The notes under the pieces: generated by a model | What the model was told of the DNA's origin: nothing | The model's input: the letters and a program-made list of their open reading frames with translations, nothing else | Databases searched by the model: none | NCBI GenBank assembly: GCA_024998755.1 | Contig: JACEUU010000001.1 | Span: 240,473 to 304,472, forward strand | Direction of reading: 5' to 3' | Source of the DNA: Vampirovibrio sp. | GTDB lineage: Bacteria; Cyanobacteriota; Vampirovibrionia; Vampirovibrionales; JAJTHC01 | Length of the DNA: 64,000 nt | Made by a program: the position numbers and the translations under genes | Part shown: positions 17,466 to 25,444 of the stretch, one piece after another | How the letters are laid out: the number at the start of each line of letters is the position of its first letter | Position numbering within the stretch: the first letter of the stretch is position 1

Positions 17466-18075
17466 AAAAGCGATTCCTTTTAAATTTATTATTAGGTAGT
17501 AATACTTGATAATCAGTTTACAACAATCAAAGGCTAGTTTGAACCCTTTCTTGTATTTTATCCTCTGGTTACGCCAACTAATACTTGTTTTCTTTACAAT
17601 TGGTCGCTGTTTATTAAGAAGATTAAAGATTGACTTGATTTTTTCCGATTTAAACGGTATCTTATAGTTAAATAATCTATCTGTAAAAAAATATATGTCT
17701 TCGTATGGTATATTACGTTGTAGCGTGTTAGGTTTTTATTGATTCAATAGCCTTTGCTAAATTAGTTGATAGTTTACAAAAAATCCCAATCACATTGATA
17801 ATAAAAGTAGCTAGACACTACTTCTTATATTAGAGAAATAACCGTTTTTAATTAGATAGTTCTTACAAAATGAACACTTTATCAGCTTGCTGAAAAATTA
17901 TGGTCCACCTTCAGAGGTATTATAGATACCCTGTTTTGAATTAATTTGGGTTTCTTACATTGATTGTTTAACATGACGCTGTTTTGTAACGTATTATTGA
18001 AATTATTTTTTACACATTCTTTTCCTATATTATTAATTTATTTATTCTGATTTGACGAGGCGACCTAATCCAAAT
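17466..18075. other. AT-rich intergenic region with no gene seen
   Basis: About 610 bp separate the divergent PHP and repeat-protein genes. It is clearly AT-rich and has many stop codons in all frames. Several TATAAT-like hexamers occur (for example TATAGT near 17662 and TATATT near 17709), so it may hold both promoters and a long leader for the gene at 18076. I see no repeat of the GTAGGGG type, which is unusual for a gap of this size here. Confidence 0.5.
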
Positions 18076-19590
18076 ATGTATACAAATTCTTGCTCTAAAT
18101 GTAGTATTACTTTTGAAACAAAAAACCCTAAACGCATGATATGCCCAGATTGCTTACATAAGCATGCTGGTAACGCAGAACCTGCACCGTCTTCTGGTGG
18201 TTCTGGCTATAACGGGCATCCTCAGCAGAACTATGCACCTGAAGCTAGAAATAATTATAATCAACCACAAGAAGGCGTTCAGTATAGTGGTGCGAATTCG
18301 CCCCATGCTGGTGGTAACAATGCAGATTCTCAAGATTATTCGCTTTATTCTCAGCCCTTTCGTCCTCAACAAGGCGAAGGTGGTGGGTATCAACCTCGCT
18401 CCTATCAAGGTCAACATCAAGGCGGAGGCTACCAACCTCGCCCCTATCAAGGTCAACAGCAAGGTGGTGGGTATCAACCTCGCCCCTACCAAGGTCAACA
18501 GCAAGGCGGAGGCTACCAACCTCGCCCCTACCAAGGTCAACAGCAAGGCGGAGGCTATCAACCTCGCCCCTACCAAGGTCAACATCAAGGCGGAGGCTAT
18601 CAACCTCGCCCCTACCAAGGTCAACATCAAGGCGGAGGCTATCAACCTCGTCCCTACCAAGGTCAACAGCAAGGCGGAGGCTACCAACCTCGCCCCTACC
18701 AAGGTCGTGATGGCGGTTCTTCTCAACAAGGCGGCTACCAACCTCGTCCTTATCAGGGTCAGCAACAAGGCGGTTACGGCAGTGGTCGTCCTTCTTATCA
18801 AGGTGGTGGCGGTGGCGGCTATCAGCCTCGGTACAACCAAGGTGGTGGTGGCTACCAGCAACAACGCCCGAAAGGCACGTTTATTCCACCCCATGAATTG
18901 GCAGAAATTGAAAAACGTTACAAGGTGGCACTGCCCCTACCCAACCCAGATATTCAAGATACCATTGGTAAAGAATTAAATATGCACCCCAAAAAAGTAT
19001 TTGCGGGTATTAATTTAATTCGGTTAAAAATGAAGTTGCCAAAATTGGATTTCCCGAAACGCCCATTGGCCGTTACGCCAGACCAATTAACAGCCATTCA
19101 AACCCTGTATGAACCCTATATTACTGACCCCCCCATCGGGATTCACAAAATTATTGCCAAACAGCTGCGTATTGATGAATGGCGGGTTCACGTTGGTATT
19201 AAGTTGGTGCGTAAATCTCATAATATGCCGCGTTGGAACGAAGAACGGCCTGATTTACCTGAATACATGAAAGAACAATTAGCGGCGGCTCAAAAACGCA
19301 TGGATGAAGACCCTGAATTCCATGAAATGAAGGATGCCCATGCCACGAAAAAAGAAAATGATAGACTAGAATTAGCAGCTCAAGCATCCGCAGAAAACGC
19401 TAAGCCTGTTGAAACGGTAACTAACAGTACTGAAGCCGAAAGTGCCAGTGATACTGCCAATGAAGAAGATAAGCCCAAAAAACGGGGTCGTCCGAAGAAA
19501 GAAGTTTCTGCAGAAGAAGCGGATGACGTTATTTCTGTAGTAGGTGTGCCTCATCATGAAGCCGAAGCCTCGCTTTCTGTTGCAGACTAA
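18076..19590 (+). CDS. Zinc-ribbon / low-complexity / duplicated-domain / AT-hook protein
   Basis: The 504-aa product has four parts. Residues 1-35 hold two Cys pairs (CSKC and CPDC), a zinc ribbon. Residues about 36-265 are low complexity, with at least eight copies of a 14-residue Gly/Tyr/Gln/Pro/Arg unit (GGGYQPRPYQGQQQ). Residues about 268-400 hold two related units of about 60 residues (IPPHELAEIEKRY... then VTPDQLTAIQTLY...), each with a GIxLIR/GIKLVR segment, probably small helical nucleic-acid-binding folds. The acidic tail carries KKRGRPKKE, an AT-hook. The composition resembles RNA- or DNA-binding condensate proteins. I start at the ATG at 18076; a TTG at 18052 is in frame. The domain pair is unknown to me. 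Role in nucleoid or RNA organisation is inference. Confidence 0.7.
   Translation: MYTNSCSKCSITFETKNPKRMICPDCLHKHAGNAEPAPSSGGSGYNGHPQQNYAPEARNNYNQPQEGVQYSGANSPHAGGNNADSQDYSLYSQPFRPQQGEGGGYQPRSYQGQHQGGGYQPRPYQGQQQGGGYQPRPYQGQQQGGGYQPRPYQGQQQGGGYQPRPYQGQHQGGGYQPRPYQGQHQGGGYQPRPYQGQQQGGGYQPRPYQGRDGGSSQQGGYQPRPYQGQQQGGYGSGRPSYQGGGGGGYQPRYNQGGGGYQQQRPKGTFIPPHELAEIEKRYKVALPLPNPDIQDTIGKELNMHPKKVFAGINLIRLKMKLPKLDFPKRPLAVTPDQLTAIQTLYEPYITDPPIGIHKIIAKQLRIDEWRVHVGIKLVRKSHNMPRWNEERPDLPEYMKEQLAAAQKRMDEDPEFHEMKDAHATKKENDRLELAAQASAENAKPVETVTNSTEAESASDTANEEDKPKKRGRPKKEVSAEEADDVISVVGVPHHEAEASLSVAD
18379..18770. repeat. Tandem 42-bp coding repeats
   Basis: Seven complete 42-bp units run from 18379 to 18672, then an eighth and ninth interrupted by a short insert (RDGGSSQQ) and shortened unit. 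Units differ by silent changes and CAACAG/CAACATC-type Gln/His variation, pointing to repeated expansion and conversion. Confidence 0.9.
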
Positions 19591-19649
19591 TCTGTTTGCG
19601 TTGCTATAATTCTATCTGTCTCGTTGTTTTTTAGGAAAGAGTTCATTTT

Positions 19650-21110
19650 ATGATGATGATGTCTGCTGTTGCCACGCAATATGAAGTGGTTATTGGTATT
19701 GAAGTTCACGTTCAGCTTAATACCGCTTCCAAATTATTTAGTTCTGCACCCAACCAGTTTGGCAGCGAACCAAACCAAAATACCACAGCGGTTTGTGTTG
19801 CCTTGCCTGGTGTTTTACCGGTGCTTAACGGGCAGGCGTTAGAATCTGCCGTGCGAATTGGGCTAGCTTTAAATTGTGATATTGCCAAATACACGAAGTT
19901 TGACCGTAAACAATATTTTTATCCGGATTTACCCAAAGCGTACCAAATTTCTCAGTACGATTACCCTGTTGCTGAAAGGGGCACGCTAACGTTACCTAAT
20001 GGTAAAGTGGTACGTATTACTCGGGCTCATTTGGAAGAAGATGCGGGTAAATTGGTACACCAAGGGGCGGACGGGCTAGCCGGTTCAACCCATAGTTTGG
20101 TGGATTTAAACCGTGCGGGTGCACCGTTGGTTGAAATCGTTTCCGAGCCAGATTTACGTTCAGCCGAAGAAGCCAGAGACTACATGATGACCATTCGTAA
20201 TATGGTACGTTATTTGGGCGTGTGTGATGGCAATTTGGATGAGGGTTCTTTACGGTGTGATGCCAACGTTAGTATTCGCCCGATGGGGTCTACGGAACTA
20301 GGTAACCGTACCGAAATTAAGAACATGAATAGCTTTAAAGCCGTTGAACGAGCCGTTCTAACAGAAGTTGAACGACAAATAAAACTGACTGAAGCCGGTG
20401 AACGTATTAAACAAGAAAGTCGGCTTTGGAATGAATCTACAGGTACAACCATGCCTATGCGTAGCAAAGAAGATGCCCATGATTATCGGTATTTTCCTTG
20501 CCCTGATTTACCGCCGATCCATATTGATGAGACTTGGGTGGCTTCGCTGCTTGCAACTCAACCTGAATTACCGCCCCAACGGTTAGCGAGACTTATGGCG
20601 GATTTTGATCTTTCTGCTTATGATGCTGGCGTGCTGGTGGAATTTAAAGAATTAGGCGATATGTTTTTACAAACCGCTGAAAAAACAACCGCTTATAAAG
20701 TAGTGGCTAATTACTTAATGGGCGATGTGGTAGGCTGGTTGAAAACTGAAAAAAAGGAATTACCTGAAACAGCATTAACGGCTGAAGCCTTAGCTGAATT
20801 AAGCACCTTAACGGCTGAAAAAACGGTCAGTTCAGCTATTTCCAAAAAATTGATTCCGGTATTGTTGACTGAAGGTGGTATGCCAAGTACGTTGCTTGAA
20901 ACCATGGGTTTAAAGCAGGTTGATAATGTAGAAGAATTAACTGCCACCATTGAAGCGATTTTAGATGCGAACCCAGATAATGTTGCCGCCTACAGGGGTG
21001 GAAAAGACAAATTGTTTGGTTTCTTTGTAGGGCAAGCCATGAAGGCGACGCAAGGACGTGCCAACCCTGAATTGCTCAATGACCTCATCAAAAAAGCCTT
21101 ACAAAGTTAA
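19650..21110 (+). CDS. gatB: Asp-tRNA(Asn)/Glu-tRNA(Gln) amidotransferase subunit B
   Basis: GatB, with GatA and GatC, converts Glu-tRNA(Gln) and Asp-tRNA(Asn) to the amidated forms; its presence implies the indirect route for at least one of these tRNAs. The 486-aa product has VVIGIEVHVQLNTASKLFS, the FDRKQYFYPDLPKAYQISQ block, HLEEDAGKLVH, DLNRAGAPLVEIVSEPDLRS, and the C-terminal YqeY-like tail ending GQAMKATQGRANPELLNDLI. It begins with four ATG codons, with TTTTAGGAAAG about 10 nt upstream. The other subunits are not in the window. It is followed by an almost perfect 89-bp hairpin. Confidence 0.98.
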   Translation: MMMMSAVATQYEVVIGIEVHVQLNTASKLFSSAPNQFGSEPNQNTTAVCVALPGVLPVLNGQALESAVRIGLALNCDIAKYTKFDRKQYFYPDLPKAYQISQYDYPVAERGTLTLPNGKVVRITRAHLEEDAGKLVHQGADGLAGSTHSLVDLNRAGAPLVEIVSEPDLRSAEEARDYMMTIRNMVRYLGVCDGNLDEGSLRCDANVSIRPMGSTELGNRTEIKNMNSFKAVERAVLTEVERQIKLTEAGERIKQESRLWNESTGTTMPMRSKEDAHDYRYFPCPDLPPIHIDETWVASLLATQPELPPQRLARLMADFDLSAYDAGVLVEFKELGDMFLQTAEKTTAYKVVANYLMGDVVGWLKTEKKELPETALTAEALAELSTLTAEKTVSSAISKKLIPVLLTEGGMPSTLLETMGLKQVDNVEELTATIEAILDANPDNVAAYRGGKDKLFGFFVGQAMKATQGRANPELLNDLIKKALQS

Positions 21111-21117
21111 AACCTAT

Positions 21118-21206
21118 AAAAGTCGTCGTCATTCCGAGCGTAGCCGAGGAATCTCCTTAGCGTCTAGGGAGATTCCTCGGCTACGCTCGGAATGACGACG
21201 ACTTTT
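21118..21206. repeat. Near-perfect 89-bp inverted repeat
   Basis: Arms 21118-21156 and 21168-21206 are exact complements over 39 bases (beginning AAAAGTCGTCGTCATTCCGA), and the pairing nearly closes over CTTAG/CTAGG with a three-base loop. T-runs lie on both outer sides, so the transcript should terminate from either direction. It separates the convergent gatB and flhB genes and belongs to the same sequence family as 3105-3175 and 50155-50195. Confidence 0.95.
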
Positions 21207-21212
21207 AATCGT

Positions 21213-22334
21213 TTAATTAGTCTCAACGTCCGTATTGGGCGGTTTTTCACCTAACCCCAACGCCTGCACCTCTTCAGGAACACCCCCCCGAAGTTGCCAA
21301 GCAAACATCAAAATTTCTGCTACCGCTTGATATAAATCAGGTGGAATATCCATGTCTACATCCACTAATCGGTAAAGAGTACGAGCCAGTAAAGCATTTT
21401 CAACAATCGGAATGTTATTCGCCCTACCAACCGTTTTTATTTGTTCCGCAAATAATTCAGCCCCTTTTGCCACCACTTTAGGGGCTTCCATTTCAGCTGG
21501 GTTATACTTAATTGCCACCGCCACATGAATGGGATTGGTGGTAATAACATCTGCCGTGGGAACGGCTTCTAGGTTTTGCCCCTGCATCATCTGCATTCGC
21601 TTTTGTTTCAGCATATGCTTCACCATGGGGTCGCCTTCAGATTGTTTGTATTCGTCTTTCACTTCTTTGAGCGACATTTTTTGATCGTTCAAAAACTTTT
21701 GCCGTTGATACAAATAATCAAAGCCCCCAATGGCTAAAAACGCCATGCCTGCTGTGTAGATAAAATCTTGTAAAATTTTGGCAATAACATATAAAATAAC
21801 CAACGGGTCTGAAGCTTGAGCAGTCGAAAGCATTTCGCCCATATGCTTTTGAAAACTGCCGTAAGCCAAGTATAATAGTAACCCAATTTTCAATAGGTTT
21901 TTAACGAGTTCAATCACCGTTCGTTTTGAAAAAATGCCCTTTAACCCGTTAATGGGGTTGAGCTTATCAAATTTTGGGGTAATTACTTTGAGTGAAAACA
22001 GGGGGCCTACTTGGACTAAATCTGTGGTTATTGCAACAACTAGAGCTATTAATAAGAAAGGACCTACGCTAAAAATCAAAGCCCTCAACGCATGAAGCAA
22101 TAAAAAGACCCAGCCAATTTTTTCAATGGATTTATGTTCAATGGTTTGAAAATAAGCAATGAACAATTCCTTAAACAATTGCCAAACCACGGGCATAAAT
22201 AGCATGGCAACGGCAAACATGGTAACCAAAAAAACGGAAGACGACAAATCCTTACTTTTAATAACCTGCCCTTCTTCTCTGGCACGTTGTATTTTTTGCT
22301 GAGACGCCTCAAACGACTTATCTTCATCACCCAT
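21213..22334 (-). CDS. flhB: Flagellar export switch protein FlhB
   Basis: FlhB sits in the flagellar type III export gate and switches specificity from rod/hook to filament proteins after cleaving itself. The 373-aa product has four hydrophobic helices (about 33-55, 78-108, 145-163, 188-208), the cytoplasmic linker DEYKQSEGDPMVK, and VITTNPIHVAVAIKYNP. The autocleavage motif NPTH is therefore NPIH here (residues 267-270); the Thr is replaced by Ile but the cleaved Asn-Pro bond is kept. Similar substitutions occur in the FlhB/YscU family. It is preceded by a HEAT-repeat gene 7 nt upstream and they form an operon. No other flagellar genes are in the window. Confidence 0.94.
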   Translation of the reverse strand: MGDEDKSFEASQQKIQRAREEGQVIKSKDLSSSVFLVTMFAVAMLFMPVVWQLFKELFIAYFQTIEHKSIEKIGWVFLLLHALRALIFSVGPFLLIALVVAITTDLVQVGPLFSLKVITPKFDKLNPINGLKGIFSKRTVIELVKNLLKIGLLLYLAYGSFQKHMGEMLSTAQASDPLVILYVIAKILQDFIYTAGMAFLAIGGFDYLYQRQKFLNDQKMSLKEVKDEYKQSEGDPMVKHMLKQKRMQMMQGQNLEAVPTADVITTNPIHVAVAIKYNPAEMEAPKVVAKGAELFAEQIKTVGRANNIPIVENALLARTLYRLVDVDMDIPPDLYQAVAEILMFAWQLRGGVPEEVQALGLGEKPPNTDVETN

Positions 22335-22341
22335 AGTGTGG

Positions 22342-23640
22342 TTAGCCTACTTCGTCTTCATCGTCGTCGGCTTCATCTTCCAGTAGTAAAAATTCTTGAA
22401 TTTCAACACAAAGATAATGCGGTAGATTTTCTTCTTCACGCAAAATACGCTGAAGAGCTTCAATATCGCCTAATTTATAAATGCTAACTAATGTGGCGTG
22501 GGCTACATCCATATTTTCGTCAAATAACAAGGGCGTTAAACAAGGCAAATCACTCACTTCACCTACTTCAGAAAGGGCTTCAACCGCCGCTAGCCGAATA
22601 GATGGAGCGTCATCTTGCAAAGCCTTTAGTAGGCTATCTAATGCTTTTTTTCGAGAAGCGGGGTGGTTCTGTTGCCCTAACTTTCCAATAGCCGTTACCA
22701 CTTGTTCAAACAGAAAAGTGGTTTTTTTACGAAAGCCCTGTTGAGCTTCAAATAAATCCAATAACGGTTCTAATGCACGAATATCGCCCAACATACCCAA
22801 CGCCTTTACCGCAGATTCCTTCACATAAACGGAAGATTCTTTTTCATCTTTCAACAGTTGAATAAGCGGATTAACCGCTCGGCTGTTTTGCAACCTGCCT
22901 AAGGCTTCCGCCACTTCTAACCGAACCCTGTAATTAGTGGACTTATCGTGTAGTAGCGTCATTAACGGCACAGTGGCTTCTTCTGCACCCATAATACCTA
23001 ATAGCCGAATGGCTTGACAGCGTAGTTTAACGATTGATTCCTGTTTTAGCAATTCTGCATAACCCTCAGCACCGCCTTCAGCGGCATCAAACAACCGAAC
23101 ACCCGTACCAACCGCCATAGCCACTAATGTAGGAATAGTACCCTGCACTTTAATGTTACCCAACCCCTGTAAGGCTTCCAGTAATAGCGGTACGCAAGTG
23201 GATTGCTTCAAAAGTTCAATAATAGTAGGTACCAACCAAAACGGTTGTTGGGTAAAGTCTTTTTGCTTTAGTAAGCTAAACGCCTGCTTTAACGCATTTT
23301 GGCGTTTAGAAATGGGTACGGTTTCATTTAACACGCTATTAAGCAGATTTTTTAGTTGGTTAGATTGATTGAAGGCTAAGCCTGAAGTTTTTTCAGCATA
23401 AATAGTGGGTTCTGTATCAAAGTATTCATAGGGTGAAAAACCTTCAACAGAAGAAGCCATGGATTCAGAAGCGGGTTGGTCTTCCGTTTCATCATCAAAA
23501 AAATCAGACTCTAGGCTATAAAGCACCCCTATATTGGTTATAACTGCCCTTCTTCCACCGCACACAGCTGGCAGATACCGAAGCATAACCCGCCGGTATA
23601 ACTGTGAAAAAGAATCGAAAGAAGAGAAAATAGTCATCAT
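22342..23640 (-). CDS. HEAT-repeat protein upstream of flhB
   Basis: The 432-aa product contains several HEAT/PBS-lyase-like repeats from about residue 140 to 415, seen as recurring motifs such as VRLEVAEALGRLQNSRAVNPLIQLL, VKESAVKALGMLGDIRALEPLL and IRLAAVEALSEVGEVSDLPCL (each shown in part). These form an alpha solenoid for protein-protein contact. The N-terminal 130 residues are unrelated and Ser/Glu-rich; the C-terminus is very acidic (EDEADDDEDEVG). It begins with two ATG codons, and its stop is 7 nt before flhB, so it may help assemble or regulate the flagellar export apparatus (inference). Confidence 0.8.
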   Translation of the reverse strand: MMTIFSSFDSFSQLYRRVMLRYLPAVCGGRRAVITNIGVLYSLESDFFDDETEDQPASESMASSVEGFSPYEYFDTEPTIYAEKTSGLAFNQSNQLKNLLNSVLNETVPISKRQNALKQAFSLLKQKDFTQQPFWLVPTIIELLKQSTCVPLLLEALQGLGNIKVQGTIPTLVAMAVGTGVRLFDAAEGGAEGYAELLKQESIVKLRCQAIRLLGIMGAEEATVPLMTLLHDKSTNYRVRLEVAEALGRLQNSRAVNPLIQLLKDEKESSVYVKESAVKALGMLGDIRALEPLLDLFEAQQGFRKKTTFLFEQVVTAIGKLGQQNHPASRKKALDSLLKALQDDAPSIRLAAVEALSEVGEVSDLPCLTPLLFDENMDVAHATLVSIYKLGDIEALQRILREEENLPHYLCVEIQEFLLLEDEADDDEDEVG

Positions 23641-23783
23641 AACCTGTTTAATCGACTCTCCGATAATTTATCCTTAAACGTTCTTAATATTAATAAGCAC
23701 TAAGATTAAGTGAATAAGGATATGACTACATTAATCATTAAAGCAAAAACATAGCTTATTAGCAAGCAATAACCGTTTTTTCT

Positions 23784-23948
23784 GTAGGGGAGACCCTTGT
23801 GGTCTCCCACCCACGATGCAACCTAAAAACGGTGATTCTTTGTAGGGGACGCCCCCCGTGGCGTCCCGACCATTAACCCGACCCGAATATTGCAATCCTA
23901 AAATGTCGTTCAATCAAGAAACTGGACGCCACGGGGGGCGTCCCCTAC
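23784..23948. repeat. GTAGGGG palindromic repeats (two units)
   Basis: Two units lie side by side. GTAGGGGAGACCCTTGTGGTC (split palindrome) occurs at 23784, and a larger one has perfect 25-bp arms at 23842-23866 and 23924-23948 beginning GTAGGGGACGCCCCCCGTGG. They belong to the dispersed family seen at 25200, 32770, 43757, 46413, 47024, 48857, 55249 and 58455. No gene is seen in 23641-24269 apart from these and the pilin leader. Confidence 0.9.
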
Positions 23949-23989
23949 AGATGGGATAATTACTTCTTCTCCACTGAACGATTGAAGCT

Positions 23990-24252
23990 GAAGGGGTAGT
24001 TTCACATCGTTTATTGGCAATTTGTTATGCTGAAGGGGTGTTGAGAAACACGAGGTAATTGGACGTGTTTTTGAAGGTGGATGTAACAAATTCTACATCA
24101 ACTGAAGAATTCCCTAAAGTTTCACCGTGTTTTGAACGAAGAGCCAATTATGGCGAACGATGTAAACAAGTAGCCTGCCTAGTTACCACCCTGGTCGATG
24201 TTTAAAGTGTGTGAACATCAAGTTTGGTAGCTAGGAAACCAACTTTCCATTT
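23990..24252 (+). promoter_or_regulatory. Long structured leader of the pilin-like gene
   Basis: The 260 nt before the pilin start contain several local hairpins: CACATCG/CGATGTG-like pairs, GATGTAACAAATTCTACATC at 24082-24101, and GAGCCAATTATGGC at 24142-24155. It ends with a strong ribosome site (TTTGGAGGAAAAC at 24251). The ordered segments suggest a cis-regulatory RNA. I compared it by eye with the GEMM c-di-GMP class and could not establish a match. Confidence 0.35.
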
Positions 24253-24269
24253 GGAGGAAAACTAAACAT

Positions 24270-25046
24270 ATGTTGAATGCTAAAAAAGGGTTTACCTTAT
24301 CAGAACTATTAGTATCGTTAGCCGTATTGGGCTTAATTGCAGCCTTTGCTGTACCCAAAGTATTAAGCTCCGTAGGGAATTCGGCTTTTTTAGCGAATGC
24401 TAAAGAGGCGATTTCTACTATTTCTAATGCTTTTGATGCTAAGAAGGCTTCGTTGATGAATGATACTGGTGGTATTGTCGTTAGTGCTATAAACTCACGA
24501 CCAGTTTCTTCTAACATGACTTGTACCGCTAACCCTGCACCTGCTACAACTTTTAACTTCCCAGGTGGTGCTGGTACTTACGCCACCCTTGCAGCTTGTA
24601 ACACAGCTTTAGCTGCAACTGGTGCGTCTTCATCATTGATTGGTAATATGTTGTATGCTAAAATAGGTGCTTACACTGCAACGGGCGTAGGTATTCCAGA
24701 CACCTTCACTCCCGCTGCTACTTTGCCTGCTCCTGCTGCTGGTAATGCCATTCAGTTTAATAATGGTACCATTATTGCCTTTCATGGTTTAGATACTATA
24801 GGAACAGAAGCAGATGCTGCGGTAAAAGGCACCCTTGTTTTCGCAGTGGATGGTGATGGAATTGGTCTTGCCAAGCCCTTCAATGTAGTTTTAGCGGCTG
24901 ATGGACGCATTTTTGTTCCAGCTGGTGCTGCTTTAACGGGACCTTTAGCTACTAGTTATGGCTTGACTCTAGGTGGAACGGCATCAGCTCCTTTTGCTGT
25001 TAATGCCGCGACTATAACCGCCTTAGGAAATGTAGTTAATAGTTAA
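24270..25046 (+). CDS. Type IV pilin-like / pseudopilin protein
   Basis: The 258-aa product begins with a short basic leader MLNAKKG and then FTLSELLVSLAVLGLIAAFA, the class III signal and N-terminal helix of type IV pilins, to be cut after Gly by prepilin peptidase and methylated on Phe. The key Glu at position 5 of the mature protein is present (FTLSE). The rest is a Gly/Ala/Thr-rich globular domain without recognised family; a Cys near residue 85 and 110 region may form the disulfide (TCTANP, AACNTA). It is preceded by a long structured leader and a strong GGAGG site, and followed by a terminator, so it is a single, well expressed gene. Confidence 0.88.
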   Translation: MLNAKKGFTLSELLVSLAVLGLIAAFAVPKVLSSVGNSAFLANAKEAISTISNAFDAKKASLMNDTGGIVVSAINSRPVSSNMTCTANPAPATTFNFPGGAGTYATLAACNTALAATGASSSLIGNMLYAKIGAYTATGVGIPDTFTPAATLPAPAAGNAIQFNNGTIIAFHGLDTIGTEADAAVKGTLVFAVDGDGIGLAKPFNVVLAADGRIFVPAGAALTGPLATSYGLTLGGTASAPFAVNAATITALGNVVNS

Positions 25047-25072
25047 TATTGTAAAGTTTTGACAGTTTTGCT

Positions 25073-25112
25073 CCAGCCCATGCCTTAAAAAGTTATGGGC
25101 TGGGGCTTTTTA
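25073..25112 (+). terminator. Rho-independent terminator after the pilin gene
   Basis: CCAGCCCAT (25073-25081) pairs with ATGGGCTGG (25095-25103), followed by GGCTTTTTATT. Confidence 0.92.
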
Positions 25113-25131
25113 TTCGTCCGTTCGGGGCGTG

Positions 25132-25310
25132 GGCATTTGCATTCTGTAGGCGCGTATTTATTACGTCCGCCACAATTCAAACCAAAATTTATCAATCCTG
25201 TAGGGGCGGATCGATGTGTCCGCCAACCAACCCCACCCAAATTCAATCAACCCTCTCAAACATCGTAAAATCATGAATCGGGAGACCACAAGAGTCTCCC
25301 CCTACAATGA
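25132..25310. repeat. Degraded GTAGGGG repeat cluster
   Basis: Between the pilin terminator and pdhB lie units such as CTGTAGGGGCGGATCGATGT followed by GTCCGCC, and GGGAGACCACAAGAGTCTCC with CCCCTAC. They are imperfect relatives of the dispersed palindromic family. No gene is seen in 25113-25444 apart from these and the pdhB leader. Confidence 0.75.
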
Positions 25311-25444
25311 AAACGGGAAATTCTTATGACCTTCTGAATAGATATTAGCATTAGCGTTGGTATTCAAACAAGGTCGTGGTATTATTTTAAGGTTGATTCG
25401 TACAATCTCTTGTGCAACTTCCCCCAGAAATGAGTTTACCTGTG

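Noticed and set aside
18154..18979. Long open frames in other frames and on the minus strand across the 42-bp repeats
   Set aside because: They arise because a repeat of 42 bp (a multiple of 3) keeps all frames open; only the zinc-ribbon protein frame continues into structured domains.
23990..24252. GEMM c-di-GMP riboswitch call
   Set aside because: Only loose resemblance by eye; conserved core bases could not be aligned, so it is reported as an unnamed structured leader only.
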